DNA of 7,235 nucleotides from Campylobacteraceae bacterium (lineage in GTDB: Bacteria > Campylobacterota > Campylobacteria > Campylobacterales > Sulfurovaceae): NCBI GenBank assembly GCA_026986085.1, contig JALSPE010000153.1, positions 1-7,235 of the forward strand. Reading direction: 5' to 3'. Shown here one piece after another: positions 1-6,115 of the stretch. The translations under genes were made by a program, and so were the position numbers. A model generated the notes under the pieces. That model ran no database searches and was not told the DNA's origin. It was given only the letters and a program-made list of their open reading frames with translations. Each line of letters begins with the position of its first letter. The stretch's first letter is position 1.

Positions 1-78
1 TATGCTCTTTCATTGAGTTTTACAAGAAGTCTATTATCTTATGGTGCTAGTAAGCTATTAGAGCGTATATATATTTAA
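1..78 (+). CDS. Possible C-terminal end of an unidentified plus-strand gene (partial)
   Basis: Frame 1 stays open from the window edge to a TAA at 76-78 and would give a 25-residue C-terminus ending KLLERIYI. I do not recognise the protein. Frame 3 is also open as far as a TAG at 48-50, so the choice rests only on length. The piece would converge on the minus-strand ppx gene about 200 bases away. In DNA this AT-rich an open run of 25 codons is mild evidence, so this is a weak call that needs the upstream sequence. Confidence 0.35.
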   Translation, partial: YALSLSFTRSLLSYGASKLLERIYI

Positions 79-275
79 TACAAAAGTTATTATAGTTCTT
101 GGCATTACACATATTGAAAATTTAAAATAACCTTTTTATGGGGATTTAAAAAATAAACAGTTTTTATCAATATATATATAACAATTTTTCAAAGATGCCA
201 CAATAGCACTATTTACTTTAAAATTTTAGTTAAAATTAAGTGTGAAAGTTAAGTAAAGATAATTTGAAGAAATTT
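79..275. other. AT-rich intergenic gap, no gene seen
   Basis: This stretch lies between the possible plus-strand gene end and the stop codon of ppx, so it should hold the 3' ends of both transcripts. I see an alternating AT run near 169-180. There is also a loose inverted pair, TGGCAT at 100-105 with ATGCCA at 195-200, and TGAAAA near 115-120 with TTTTCA near 186-191. The parts are separated by unequal gaps and a long loop. There is no GC-rich terminator stem, no coding frame of useful length and no recognisable RNA gene. Confidence 0.6.
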
Positions 276-1778
276 CTAAGAGTTAGATTTAGACTTTGTT
301 AAACTATCTAAATACAAAACCTCAAGTTTAAAGCCTTTAGGTAATTTAAGGCTCTTAATCTCCTCTTTAAAAAGATATAGATTACAACTGCTCTTTATTG
401 TTAAAGTATCTTCACTATAAATAAACTCTATCTGCGATTTAGGAGCATGTTCATAGAGCATATAGCTTATTGTATATATAAATCCTAGCCACTTTAAAAC
501 CTTTTTAGATGGTAAAAGTTTTTTATGCTCTCTCTTGATAGAGTTATATATAAGCTTATCTCCCTTAGAGCGTAATATTGCAGCAATTAAGAGCATCTCT
601 TCGTGTCTTAATTGCCAATTTAACTCTTGAGATGCTATATAGTAAGTGTGTTTATGTTCATCATAAATAGTTAGCGTTCTACCAATATTACTAAGTTTTA
701 CTGCATAAAGTAGCTCTTTTAAGTAATTGCTATCGCCAATATCATCTTTCAATAAAGAGTAGAGCTCTTTTGCCATCCTCTCTTTACTCTTTGTTGGTAT
801 TCCTAAAATATCTAGCCTATCTCTAATACTTACAACACTAGGATTCAACTCTTTTGGAAATACCCCACCAACTCCTCTTAACATATCATTTAAAAAAATA
901 CCCTCTCTAACACCAACACCACTTGTTACAACTCTATTAATATTGAGCTTAGATAGTAACTCTTTAAATATTAATACACCACCTCTTATTGTATCAAACC
1001 TGCTCTCTTTTATCTTTAAAGCTTTTAACTCTTTGTTACTTTTTGCCTTTAAAATTGCCTCTATATGCTCTTTATAATCATCTATATTGTATCTGAAGCT
1101 ATGTATCTTTTTATAACTATAACTACTAATATCCATAATAGATTTGGCAAATGCCCTTAATACTCCCCCAATAGCTACAGCTTCATTAGCTAAAAACTCT
1201 TGAGGAATTCTATTTAACTCTTCTTTAATAAACTCTTGCGCACTCTCAAGTGGCAAACCCTTATCAAAAAATAGCTCTTTTAGTGTAATTGTTCCAATAT
1301 TTAAAGATATTGTATCTACTACTCTTCTACTCTTAATTAAAGCGATATCTGTTGAACCACCACCAATATCAACACTTACTGATTTATCAGAAATTGGTAA
1401 TAGATTTTTAACTGCTATAGCACCATATAAAGCCTCTTTATTGCCATCTATAACTTTTATCTTTAATCCAGTCTCACTCTTTACTCTAGATATAAACTCA
1501 TACCTGTTTGGAGCATTTCTTACAGATGCCGTAGCTACTACAATAATCTTTCTAGCCTTATACTCATCTATAATATTTTTAAAAAGTTTAAGAGATAGTA
1601 TTGCTCTATCTATCGCCTCTTCTTGAAGCTCTCCACCATTTTCAAAACTGCCTTCAGAAACCCTAACACTAGCTCTTTGTTGTGCAATCAAATGAAATCC
1701 AAATCTACTAGTTCTTTGGTATATTACAACTCTAGCAGAGTTTGAGCCAATATCAACAATTGCTACTCTTTTTGGCAT
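276..1778 (-). CDS. ppx: Ppx/GppA family exopolyphosphatase / guanosine pentaphosphate phosphohydrolase
   Basis: The protein has 500 residues, a normal length for the longer Ppx/GppA form. This family removes phosphate from inorganic polyphosphate and/or converts pppGpp to ppGpp in the cytoplasm. The N-terminal half is an ASKHA ATPase-like fold. It shows the first phosphate loop VDIGSNSAR at 8-16, the ATASVRNA motif at 82-89, a likely catalytic Glu in KEALYGA (E115), the second phosphate loop DIGGGSTD at 137-144 and the SGVGVREG motif at 286-293. The C-terminal part, from about 320, corresponds to the helical HD-like domain. It keeps the LSNIGR and LRHEE stretches but no clear metal-binding HD pair. 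The ATG at 1778 puts the first motif at the usual distance from the N-terminus. There is no strong Shine-Dalgarno, and the gene starts 6 nt after the ferredoxin stop, which suggests an operon and translational coupling. Sequence alone does not settle polyphosphate versus pppGpp preference. Confidence 0.93.
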   Translation of the reverse strand: MPKRVAIVDIGSNSARVVIYQRTSRFGFHLIAQQRASVRVSEGSFENGGELQEEAIDRAILSLKLFKNIIDEYKARKIIVVATASVRNAPNRYEFISRVKSETGLKIKVIDGNKEALYGAIAVKNLLPISDKSVSVDIGGGSTDIALIKSRRVVDTISLNIGTITLKELFFDKGLPLESAQEFIKEELNRIPQEFLANEAVAIGGVLRAFAKSIMDISSYSYKKIHSFRYNIDDYKEHIEAILKAKSNKELKALKIKESRFDTIRGGVLIFKELLSKLNINRVVTSGVGVREGIFLNDMLRGVGGVFPKELNPSVVSIRDRLDILGIPTKSKERMAKELYSLLKDDIGDSNYLKELLYAVKLSNIGRTLTIYDEHKHTYYIASQELNWQLRHEEMLLIAAILRSKGDKLIYNSIKREHKKLLPSKKVLKWLGFIYTISYMLYEHAPKSQIEFIYSEDTLTIKSSCNLYLFKEEIKSLKLPKGFKLEVLYLDSLTKSKSNS

Positions 1779-1784
1779 AGCTAC

Positions 1785-2036
1785 TTAAATCTCACTCTCA
1801 AACTGCTTTAATTTATACTTCAACTCTTCTATACTCTCAATATTATCTGGGTCAGTAATAATGCAATCTACCGGACATACAGATATACATTGTGGTTCAT
1901 CAAAAAAACCAACACACTCTGTGCAAGTATCTGAATCTATTATATATATTGGATCATTCTCTTCTATCGATTCTGTTGGACACTCTTCTCTACAAGCATC
2001 ACAAGCTATACACTCATTAGTTATCATTAATGCCAT
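1785..2036 (-). CDS. 2[4Fe-4S] ferredoxin, YfhL / Allochromatium type
   Basis: This is a small acidic electron carrier of 83 residues in the cytoplasm. With the preferred start, cluster motif one is C9-x2-C12-x2-C15-x3-C19-P. Motif two is C38-x2-C41-x8-C50-x3-C54-P, followed by an extra Cys58. The eight-residue insert in motif two and the helical acidic tail mark the Allochromatium vinosum/YfhL type, whose clusters have very low potentials. An ATG at 2042 would add two residues, but it lies inside the Shine-Dalgarno. The ATG at 2036 has AAAGGA (2042-2047) five bases upstream and gives the family's usual MALMIT opening. The gene is followed by ppx after 6 nt. As I recall, a ferredoxin beside a Ppx/GppA gene also occurs in Campylobacter jejuni and Helicobacter pylori, so the pair looks conserved. 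Its redox partner cannot be read from the window. Confidence 0.93.
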   Translation of the reverse strand: MALMITNECIACDACREECPTESIEENDPIYIIDSDTCTECVGFFDEPQCISVCPVDCIITDPDNIESIEELKYKLKQFESEI

Positions 2037-2041
2037 AAGCA

Positions 2042-2047
2042 TCCTTT
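2042..2047 (-). promoter_or_regulatory. Ribosome binding site deciding the ferredoxin start
   Basis: AAAGGA on the minus strand lies 5 nt before the ATG at 2034-2036. It overlaps the alternative ATG at 2040-2042, so that upstream codon cannot be the start served by this site. Confidence 0.75.
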
Positions 2048-2072
2048 ATTTTAATTTTGCATCTGTTTATAA

Positions 2073-2092
2073 CTTATTTAATCTTAAATAAG
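2073..2092. promoter_or_regulatory. Perfect 8-bp dyad upstream of the ferredoxin, candidate operator
   Basis: CTTATTTA (2073-2080) and TAAATAAG (2085-2092) form a perfect inverted repeat around a 4-nt centre. It lies 37 nt upstream of the ferredoxin start codon. A possible minus-strand -10 (TATAAA, 2066-2071) is adjacent, so the dyad would overlap the promoter spacer and -35 region. The half-site-N4-half-site geometry is that of CRP/FNR-family operators, but the half sites are not a recognised consensus. A regulator site is inference. A weak RNA hairpin is the other reading. Confidence 0.35.
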
Positions 2093-2123
2093 CTTTAATA
2101 TTAAGATATAGTTAGATTTTTAA

Positions 2124-2137
2124 AGAGTATTTACTCT
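2124..2137 (-). terminator. Weak stem-loop after the histidine kinase gene
   Basis: AGAGT and ACTCT form a 5-bp stem with a 4-nt loop about 47 nt after the kinase stop codon. On the minus strand it is followed by only two T and then A-rich sequence. It could be a weak terminator for the hsrA-kinase operon ahead of the ferredoxin. The U-run is poor, so readthrough into the ferredoxin and ppx is possible. Confidence 0.25.
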
Positions 2138-2183
2138 ATTTTACACCATACTTTTGCTTAATTACCTCATATTATGCTTGAGT

Positions 2184-3476
2184 TTATACTTTTTGTATAG
2201 GTAAAATCAATGTAGCAACGCTACCTTTTTCTTTTTTTCTATTAGCTAAATTAAGAGTAGCTCCTAGTGAATCAGATGCACTCTTAGCCAAAAAAAGCCC
2301 TAAGCCTGTTCCTCCAGACTCTTTTGACCTCTTAAATGGAGCAAACAAGTCAAAATCTTTAGGAACTCCTACACCAAAATCTTTAATTCTTATAACTAAA
2401 TTATCTCTACATAAAAAACTATTAACACAAATCCTACCCCCTTTTGGAGAGAACTTAATAGCATTTTGCAATAAGTTTTGCATTATATGCCTTAATAGCA
2501 TTGGCTTAATCTTTACAACTAAAGATTGTGGCTTTAGAGATTTAACTATAAACTTCTCATCTTTTATTGCAACTATCTCAAACTCTGATATCATCTCTTC
2601 TAAAAATTTAATTATATCTACCTCTTTAGCCTCTTCAAATTGTGCACCCTCTGCTCTTCCAAAAGCTAAAATAGACTCCACAATTGAATTTAAATCATTA
2701 ATCGATTTAATATTCTGCTCTACTGCTCTAGTTAAACTCTCTACACTCTTATCTCTCTTTAAAAGTGTTACTTGAGATTTTGTCTTCATAACTGCAAGTG
2801 GGGTCTTCAATTCATGAGCTGCACCAATAAACAGCTCTTTTTTATAGTATATAAAATTCTCAATCTTATTAATTAATTGATTAATAGACTCTCCAAGTGG
2901 TCTAAACTCATCAGGAATTTTCTCTAATTTTAATTTACTTAACTTTTTCTCATTCATTTTAGCTATATTAAAACTAAAATATTTAATAGGTTTAATAAGC
3001 ATTTTAGATAAAAAGAAAGCATAAAATATAATAACAATAAGAGATATCATATTAATTATAATAATAGCCCTATATAATTTATTCTCAAACTCTATATTTT
3101 TACTTATATCTTTAGTTAAAATAAGATACTGCTCATCTTTAAAGCTAAATGGGAAAAAACCTTGCAAATAGTATTTTTTATCTTTTTTTATAGTTCTAAA
3201 AAACTTTGGTCTGTAGTGCATAAACTTTGCTTTATCTATCTTTGCACTAAGGTCTGGACTATTTTTAAATATATCCAAGAGCTTACTTTTCTCAATCAAA
3301 GCATCTCTATCTTTAAGTAAAAGCTCTGCTTGATTCTCTAACTTGTTCTCGATTTTGTAATTGGAGTTATATCGTATATAAAGGTAGAGAGAGAAAGAGG
3401 TAATTAAAACCAATGTTGCCATTGCAACTATTAGCTTTAATAAAAAATTTACCCTTAAACTTCTTCTATATAACAA
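2184..3476 (-). CDS. Membrane sensor histidine kinase, partner of the HsrA-like regulator
   Basis: A two-component sensor of 430 residues in the inner membrane. In order it shows a basic N-terminus (RRSLR), TM1 at about 10-33, a periplasmic segment of about 100 residues with no recognised sensor fold, TM2 at about 137-160 and a HAMP-like linker. HisKA follows with its H-box HELKTPLAVMK (His221 is the phosphorylated residue). The HATPase_c domain shows an N-box around QNLLQNAIKFSP (Asn338), the G1 box DFGVG (366-370), the F-box (LFAPFKRS) and the G2 box GTGLGL (389-394). All catalytic motifs are intact. The start appears to be TTG at 3474-3476, inside the end of the regulator gene and giving a 22-nt overlap. 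The first in-frame ATG would cut into TM1 and remove the basic residues before it, so TTG is preferred. The signal sensed is unknown. The overlap argues strongly that regulator and kinase are co-translated partners. Confidence 0.93.
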   Translation of the reverse strand: MLYRRSLRVNFLLKLIVAMATLVLITSFSLYLYIRYNSNYKIENKLENQAELLLKDRDALIEKSKLLDIFKNSPDLSAKIDKAKFMHYRPKFFRTIKKDKKYYLQGFFPFSFKDEQYLILTKDISKNIEFENKLYRAIIIINMISLIVIIFYAFFLSKMLIKPIKYFSFNIAKMNEKKLSKLKLEKIPDEFRPLGESINQLINKIENFIYYKKELFIGAAHELKTPLAVMKTKSQVTLLKRDKSVESLTRAVEQNIKSINDLNSIVESILAFGRAEGAQFEEAKEVDIIKFLEEMISEFEIVAIKDEKFIVKSLKPQSLVVKIKPMLLRHIMQNLLQNAIKFSPKGGRICVNSFLCRDNLVIRIKDFGVGVPKDFDLFAPFKRSKESGGTGLGLFLAKSASDSLGATLNLANRKKEKGSVATLILPIQKV

Positions 3477-4126
3477 AACCTATAGCCTCTTCGTCTAACT
3501 GTTTCGACTGTAGTTATACCCAAAGGCTTATCTAATTTTTGGCGTATTTGATTAATTGCAACCTCTATAACATTAGGAGTTACAAGCTCTGGCTCTTCCC
3601 AAATAGCATCCAATAGCTGCTCTTTAGATACTATTTGATCATTTCTCATAGCTAAATGAGTTAAAACTTCAAATGGCTTACCCTTAAGCTCTACACTCTC
3701 CCCTTGATATATAATCTTCTCCTCTTCAGGGTTAATTATAAGCTCTCCTAAATCTATAATATTACTTCCACCAAATCTAAGTTTTGCCTCTATTCTCATT
3801 AGTAAAATTTCAAAATCAAACGGTTTTTTGACATAATCATCTGCACCAATCTTTAGTGCTGCAATTTCACTCTCTTTATCATCTCTTGCAGATAAAACAA
3901 TAATAGAAGTTTTATTGCTCTTTGCTTTTATCTCAGGAATCAAATCTATACCATTACCATCAGGCAACATCCAATCTAACAAAATTAAATCATAATTTCT
4001 AATGTCTATCATATATCTAGCATCACTTATACTCTCTGCGATATCGCTCTGATATCCAAACTCTTTCAAGCCTTCGCTTATTGTCTCATTAAGTGTAACT
4101 TCATCTTCTATAATTAATATTCTCAT
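3455..4126 (-). CDS. hsrA: OmpR-type response regulator, HsrA/CosR-like, with intact phosphoacceptor
   Basis: A DNA-binding regulator of 223 residues in the cytoplasm. The receiver domain (1-120) has the acidic pair E7/D8, phosphoacceptor D51 (LLDWMLPDG), S79 and K101 before P102, all as in a working phosphorylated receiver. The OmpR winged helix (about 125-219) contains KGKPFEVLTHLA, SKEQLLDAIWEEPE, the recognition-helix region TPNVIEVAINQIRQK and TVETVRRRGYRFCY. From memory this half closely matches HsrA of Helicobacter pylori (HP1043) and CosR of Campylobacter jejuni (Cj0355c), essential regulators of redox and general metabolism. Those two lack the normal phosphoacceptor and have no adjacent kinase. 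This one has both, so it may behave as a classical two-component regulator. ATG at 4126 opens the receiver at its normal first strand. AGGA lies 10 nt upstream, a long spacing. Assignment to the family is firm; orthology is likely. Confidence 0.88.
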   Translation of the reverse strand: MRILIIEDEVTLNETISEGLKEFGYQSDIAESISDARYMIDIRNYDLILLDWMLPDGNGIDLIPEIKAKSNKTSIIVLSARDDKESEIAALKIGADDYVKKPFDFEILLMRIEAKLRFGGSNIIDLGELIINPEEEKIIYQGESVELKGKPFEVLTHLAMRNDQIVSKEQLLDAIWEEPELVTPNVIEVAINQIRQKLDKPLGITTVETVRRRGYRFCYIEEV

Positions 4127-4159
4127 ATCTATAAATTCCTAATATTAAAGATTTCTTAA

Positions 4160-4188
4160 ATTATACCATAAAGTTATCAATATACCAA
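4160..4188 (-). promoter_or_regulatory. Sigma-70-type promoter for hsrA and the kinase
   Basis: On the minus strand a -35 TTGGTA (4183-4188) is separated by 17 nt from a perfect -10 TATAAT (4160-4165). A TG one base before the -10 gives it an extended -10 element. Transcription would start near 4153, leaving a leader of about 27 nt before the hsrA ATG. Confidence 0.7.
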
Positions 4189-4189
4189 C

Positions 4190-4209
4190 ATTTAAAAATA
4201 TTTTTAAAT
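4190..4209. promoter_or_regulatory. Perfect 20-bp AT palindrome in the divergent hsrA / transpeptidase region
   Basis: Ten bases (ATTTAAAAAT) are followed directly by their exact reverse complement. The palindrome begins one base upstream of the -35 of the hsrA promoter and lies 77 nt before the first transpeptidase gene. It could be an operator for an autoregulator, an A-tract UP-like element, or chance in AT-rich DNA. No regulator consensus is recognised. Confidence 0.4.
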
Positions 4210-4274
4210 AAATTTCAAAATACAGATAAATAACAGCCAACTAATGGTAACATTACATAAAATTTACATATTTC

Positions 4275-4280
4275 AAGGAG
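4275..4280 (+). promoter_or_regulatory. Strong ribosome binding site of the first L,D-transpeptidase gene
   Basis: AAGGAG is placed 6 nt before the ATG at 4287. It is the best Shine-Dalgarno match in the window and fixes the start. A possible -10 (TAAAAT, 4258-4263) lies just upstream without a clear -35. Campylobacterota sigma-70 promoters often lack a -35. Confidence 0.75.
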
Positions 4281-4286
4281 AAACAA

Positions 4287-4892
4287 ATGAAAAAACTATT
4301 TACACTTATTATGGCAATATTTGCTACAACAACAATATATGCATCTAAATCTATTGATGTAGATCTATCTAACCAAAAGCTATATGCAAAAGAGAATGGT
4401 AGAGTTGTCTTTAGTGGCTCTATTGCATCAGGTAAACCAGGAAGGGCAACACCAACTGGAACATTTAGAATATTAGAAAAAGATAAATTTCATATATCAA
4501 ATAAATATCCAGAGCCTCACGGGGGTGCAAAAATGCCATATATGCACAGATTAACAAAAAGTGGAATTGCAATTCACCAAGGTTATCTACCAGGATACCC
4601 TGCATCTCACGGATGCATTAGAGTATCAAAAAATACAGCTTTAAAACTGTGGAGATGGAGTAGAACTGGAATAAGAGTAAGAGTTTTTGGAAATGCCTCT
4701 AACTTTAGGTATGCAAAAAGAAAATCTTATAAAAAGAGTAATTATAAAAAAAGAAAATATGCCAAAAAAAGATACAAAAGAAAGCAATATGCAAAAAGTA
4801 AAAGAAGAATTCATAAAAAAAGAAGAGTTAAACACTATGCAAAAACTTCTACAAGAGGATATAGAGTTGTAGAGATATATGACAGCTGGTAG
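4287..4892 (+). CDS. Secreted L,D-transpeptidase (YkuD) with Tyr/Lys/Arg-rich tail, copy 1
   Basis: A cell-wall enzyme of 201 residues expected in the periplasm. Residues 1-20 are a Sec signal peptide (MKK, hydrophobic run, cleavage after about YA or YAS). Residues 21-140 are a compact YkuD domain. It opens with IDVDLSNQKLYAKENG and has the catalytic block GIAIHQGY...SHGCIRVS with H97, H108, C110 and R112. YkuD enzymes use this Cys to form L,D-links between peptidoglycan stems or from stems to lipoproteins. Some Campylobacterota members (Csd6, Pgp2) instead trim stems as L,D-carboxypeptidases, so the exact reaction is open. Residues 141-188 are almost only K, R and Y with a few S, N, H, Q and A, and the protein ends in a short non-basic VVEIYDSW. 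I know no named domain like this tail. The next gene is a paralogue roughly 70% identical by eye over the mature catalytic part. Confidence 0.9.
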   Translation: MKKLFTLIMAIFATTTIYASKSIDVDLSNQKLYAKENGRVVFSGSIASGKPGRATPTGTFRILEKDKFHISNKYPEPHGGAKMPYMHRLTKSGIAIHQGYLPGYPASHGCIRVSKNTALKLWRWSRTGIRVRVFGNASNFRYAKRKSYKKSNYKKRKYAKKRYKRKQYAKSKRRIHKKRRVKHYAKTSTRGYRVVEIYDSW

Positions 4893-4941
4893 AGCATCTC
4901 TCTTCCTTTAATTCAAATTAAACAATAGAAATCACTTCTCT

Positions 4942-4947
4942 TATAAT
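4942..4947 (+). promoter_or_regulatory. Possible -10 element between the two transpeptidase genes
   Basis: A perfect TATAAT lies 50 nt after the first transpeptidase stop, without a convincing -35. If used, it would give copy 2 a leader of about 200 nt containing the 5041-5097 hairpin. A second candidate -10 (TACAAT, 5121-5126) is nearer the gene and avoids that hairpin. AT-rich DNA makes both weak. Confidence 0.25.
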
Positions 4948-5040
4948 AGTTATTATTCTATAGGCATTTACCAAAATTCATCTTCTAACCAATGGAGTAA
5001 ATATAACTATCATCCACAAAAGCCTAATTTCTCAAAATAT

Positions 5041-5097
5041 AAAAATATGACAAAATGGAATAAAAATTTTTAAAATATTTCTATTTGTCATATTTTT
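5041..5097 (+). terminator. 14-bp perfect inverted repeat with T-run, candidate terminator
   Basis: Positions 5041-5054 (core ATATGACAAA) are exactly complementary to 5084-5097 (core TTTGTCATAT). Inside, after a 2x2 mismatch, 5057-5062 can pair with 5076-5081, leaving an AT-rich loop. The plus-strand 3' arm runs into six T, and the 5' arm begins with five A, so the element could terminate on either strand. It lies about 150 nt after copy 1 and 57 nt before copy 2, so it would separate their transcription. The low GC of the stem makes an operator or leader structure an alternative. Confidence 0.5.
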
Positions 5098-5141
5098 TAT
5101 TTATATCTCATTTTTAAAGATACAATTTTCTAAATTATCAC

Positions 5142-5147
5142 AAAGGA
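5142..5147 (+). promoter_or_regulatory. Ribosome binding site of the second L,D-transpeptidase gene
   Basis: AAAGGA lies 6 nt (all T) before the ATG at 5154 and supports that start. The next in-frame ATG lies inside the signal peptide. Confidence 0.7.
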
Positions 5148-5153
5148 TTTTTT

Positions 5154-5795
5154 ATGAAAAAAGCATCTGTTTTATTTGTTTTTATGACTATTTTTCTATA
5201 CTCTGCACAATCTATCGATATAGATTTATCTAACCAAAAAATATATGCAAAAGAGGATGGAAGAATTGTTTTTAGTGGAAAGATTGCATCAGGAAAAATA
5301 GGACACGAAACTCCAACTGGTTCATATACAATATTAGATAAAGAGAGATTTCATATATCTAATATGTATCCTAAGCCAAATGGTGGCGCAAAGATGCCAT
5401 ATATGCACAGATTAACAAATACAGGAATTGCTATACATCAAGGTTATGTTCCTAATTACCCAGTATCTCACGGATGCATAAGAGTTACAAGAAGAGTAGC
5501 AAAAAAACTTTGGAGATGGAGTAAAATTGGCACAGAAGTTAGAGTATATGGAAGTGCTGCAGATTTTCTATATGCAAAAAAGAGATATAAAAAAAGATAT
5601 AGAAGATATACCAAAAGAAGAGCTTACAAAAAAAGAAGATATAAATCAAATAGTAAAATAAGAATTGTTAAATTAAGATATAGTAAAAAAAGAAGGTATC
5701 ATAAACGAAGATACACTAAAAGATACTACAAAAGAAGAAGACACTATGCAAGAGCCTCTAGCAGATACTCTATTATAAACATAAATGATGACTAA
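5154..5795 (+). CDS. Secreted L,D-transpeptidase (YkuD) with Tyr/Lys/Arg-rich tail, copy 2
   Basis: A 213-residue paralogue of the preceding gene. Residues 1-18 are a Sec signal peptide with likely cleavage at YSA/QS. The YkuD domain (about 19-138) starts IDIDLSNQKIYAKEDG and keeps the active site GIAIHQGY...SHGCIRVT with H95, H106, C108 and R110. The AKMPYMHRLT stretch before it is identical to copy 1. The tail, about 140-200, is longer and richer in Arg than in copy 1, made of short units such as KKRYKKRYRRY and KRRYTKRYYKRRR, then a neutral to acidic end (SIININDD). The catalytic domain is well conserved between the copies, while the tails keep composition but not order, as expected when net charge and Tyr content matter more than sequence. 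The TAA overlaps the folB stop on the other strand. Transpeptidase versus carboxypeptidase activity is not decided by sequence. Confidence 0.9.
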   Translation: MKKASVLFVFMTIFLYSAQSIDIDLSNQKIYAKEDGRIVFSGKIASGKIGHETPTGSYTILDKERFHISNMYPKPNGGAKMPYMHRLTNTGIAIHQGYVPNYPVSHGCIRVTRRVAKKLWRWSKIGTEVRVYGSAADFLYAKKRYKKRYRRYTKRRAYKKRRYKSNSKIRIVKLRYSKKRRYHKRRYTKRYYKRRRHYARASSRYSIININDD

Positions 5796-6115
5796 CCCCA
5801 TTTACGAGATAGCGAAACCTGACAATTATCTAATATATCAGGTTTTGTAATCTTTAACTCAAGAGTATTAATATCTCTATATCTATCTAAAATTAAATCC
5901 CCTATCCCTTTTAAAGCTTCTTCAAGAAGTTCAAACTTTTCACTATTCATAGTTTCAATAATTAAATCTCTCAACTCAACATAATTGATAAATTTACCCT
6001 TTGAATAATTATAAGAGGCTTTTAAATTTACAATTACTCTCTGTTTGACTACTCTCTCAAAATCCAATAAGCCAATAATTGTATCAAAAATTAAATCTTC
6101 AATCTCTATTGTCAT
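5792..6115 (-). CDS. folB: Dihydroneopterin aldolase
   Basis: A cytoplasmic folate-pathway enzyme of 107 residues, slightly short for the family (about 115-120). It splits 7,8-dihydroneopterin to 6-hydroxymethyl-dihydropterin and glycolaldehyde. The conserved pattern is present: IIGLLDFER (E20 matches the family's pterin-site Glu), Q25, Y45 in NYVELRDL, FELLEEAL (E64/E65, pterin-anchoring) and KITKPDIL with the catalytic Lys at about 91. The ATG overlaps the plsY stop as ATGA (6112-6115), so translation is probably coupled to plsY. Its stop TAG (5792-5794) overlaps the TAA of the convergent transpeptidase gene, leaving no room for a terminator between them. As I recall, folB next to plsY and close to the HsrA/CosR gene also occurs in Campylobacter jejuni. 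Confidence 0.88.
   Translation of the reverse strand: MTIEIEDLIFDTIIGLLDFERVVKQRVIVNLKASYNYSKGKFINYVELRDLIIETMNSEKFELLEEALKGIGDLILDRYRDINTLELKITKPDILDNCQVSLSRKWG

Noticed and set aside
169..180. Alternating AT run as a microsatellite or phase-variation tract
   Set aside because: It is short, in an intergenic gap, and not placed near a start codon or promoter spacer that it could switch.
100..200. Inverted pair TGGCAT/ATGCCA with TGAAAA/TTTTCA in the first intergenic gap
   Set aside because: The stems are only 6 bp, separated by unequal 3- and 9-nt gaps and a loop of more than 60 nt. This is too weak for an RNA or terminator call.
1441..1626. Plus-strand reading frame inside ppx
   Set aside because: It lies antisense to well-supported ppx coding sequence, with no ribosome site and no recognisable product. 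The same holds for the frames antisense or out of frame within the ferredoxin and the transpeptidase tails (1861-2091, 4641-4835, 4687-4872).
4707..4852. Low-complexity A-rich tail as a frameshifted or degraded gene end
   Set aside because: Both paralogues carry the same kind of tail in frame, each ending in a short non-basic C-terminus, so it is a real protein segment.
4912..5073. 53-codon plus-strand open frame between the transpeptidase genes (Y, N, S, K-rich)
   Set aside because: It begins straight after an in-frame stop and has no start codon or ribosome site near its beginning. Its only ATG would give 8 residues. It is treated as chance or a decayed remnant.
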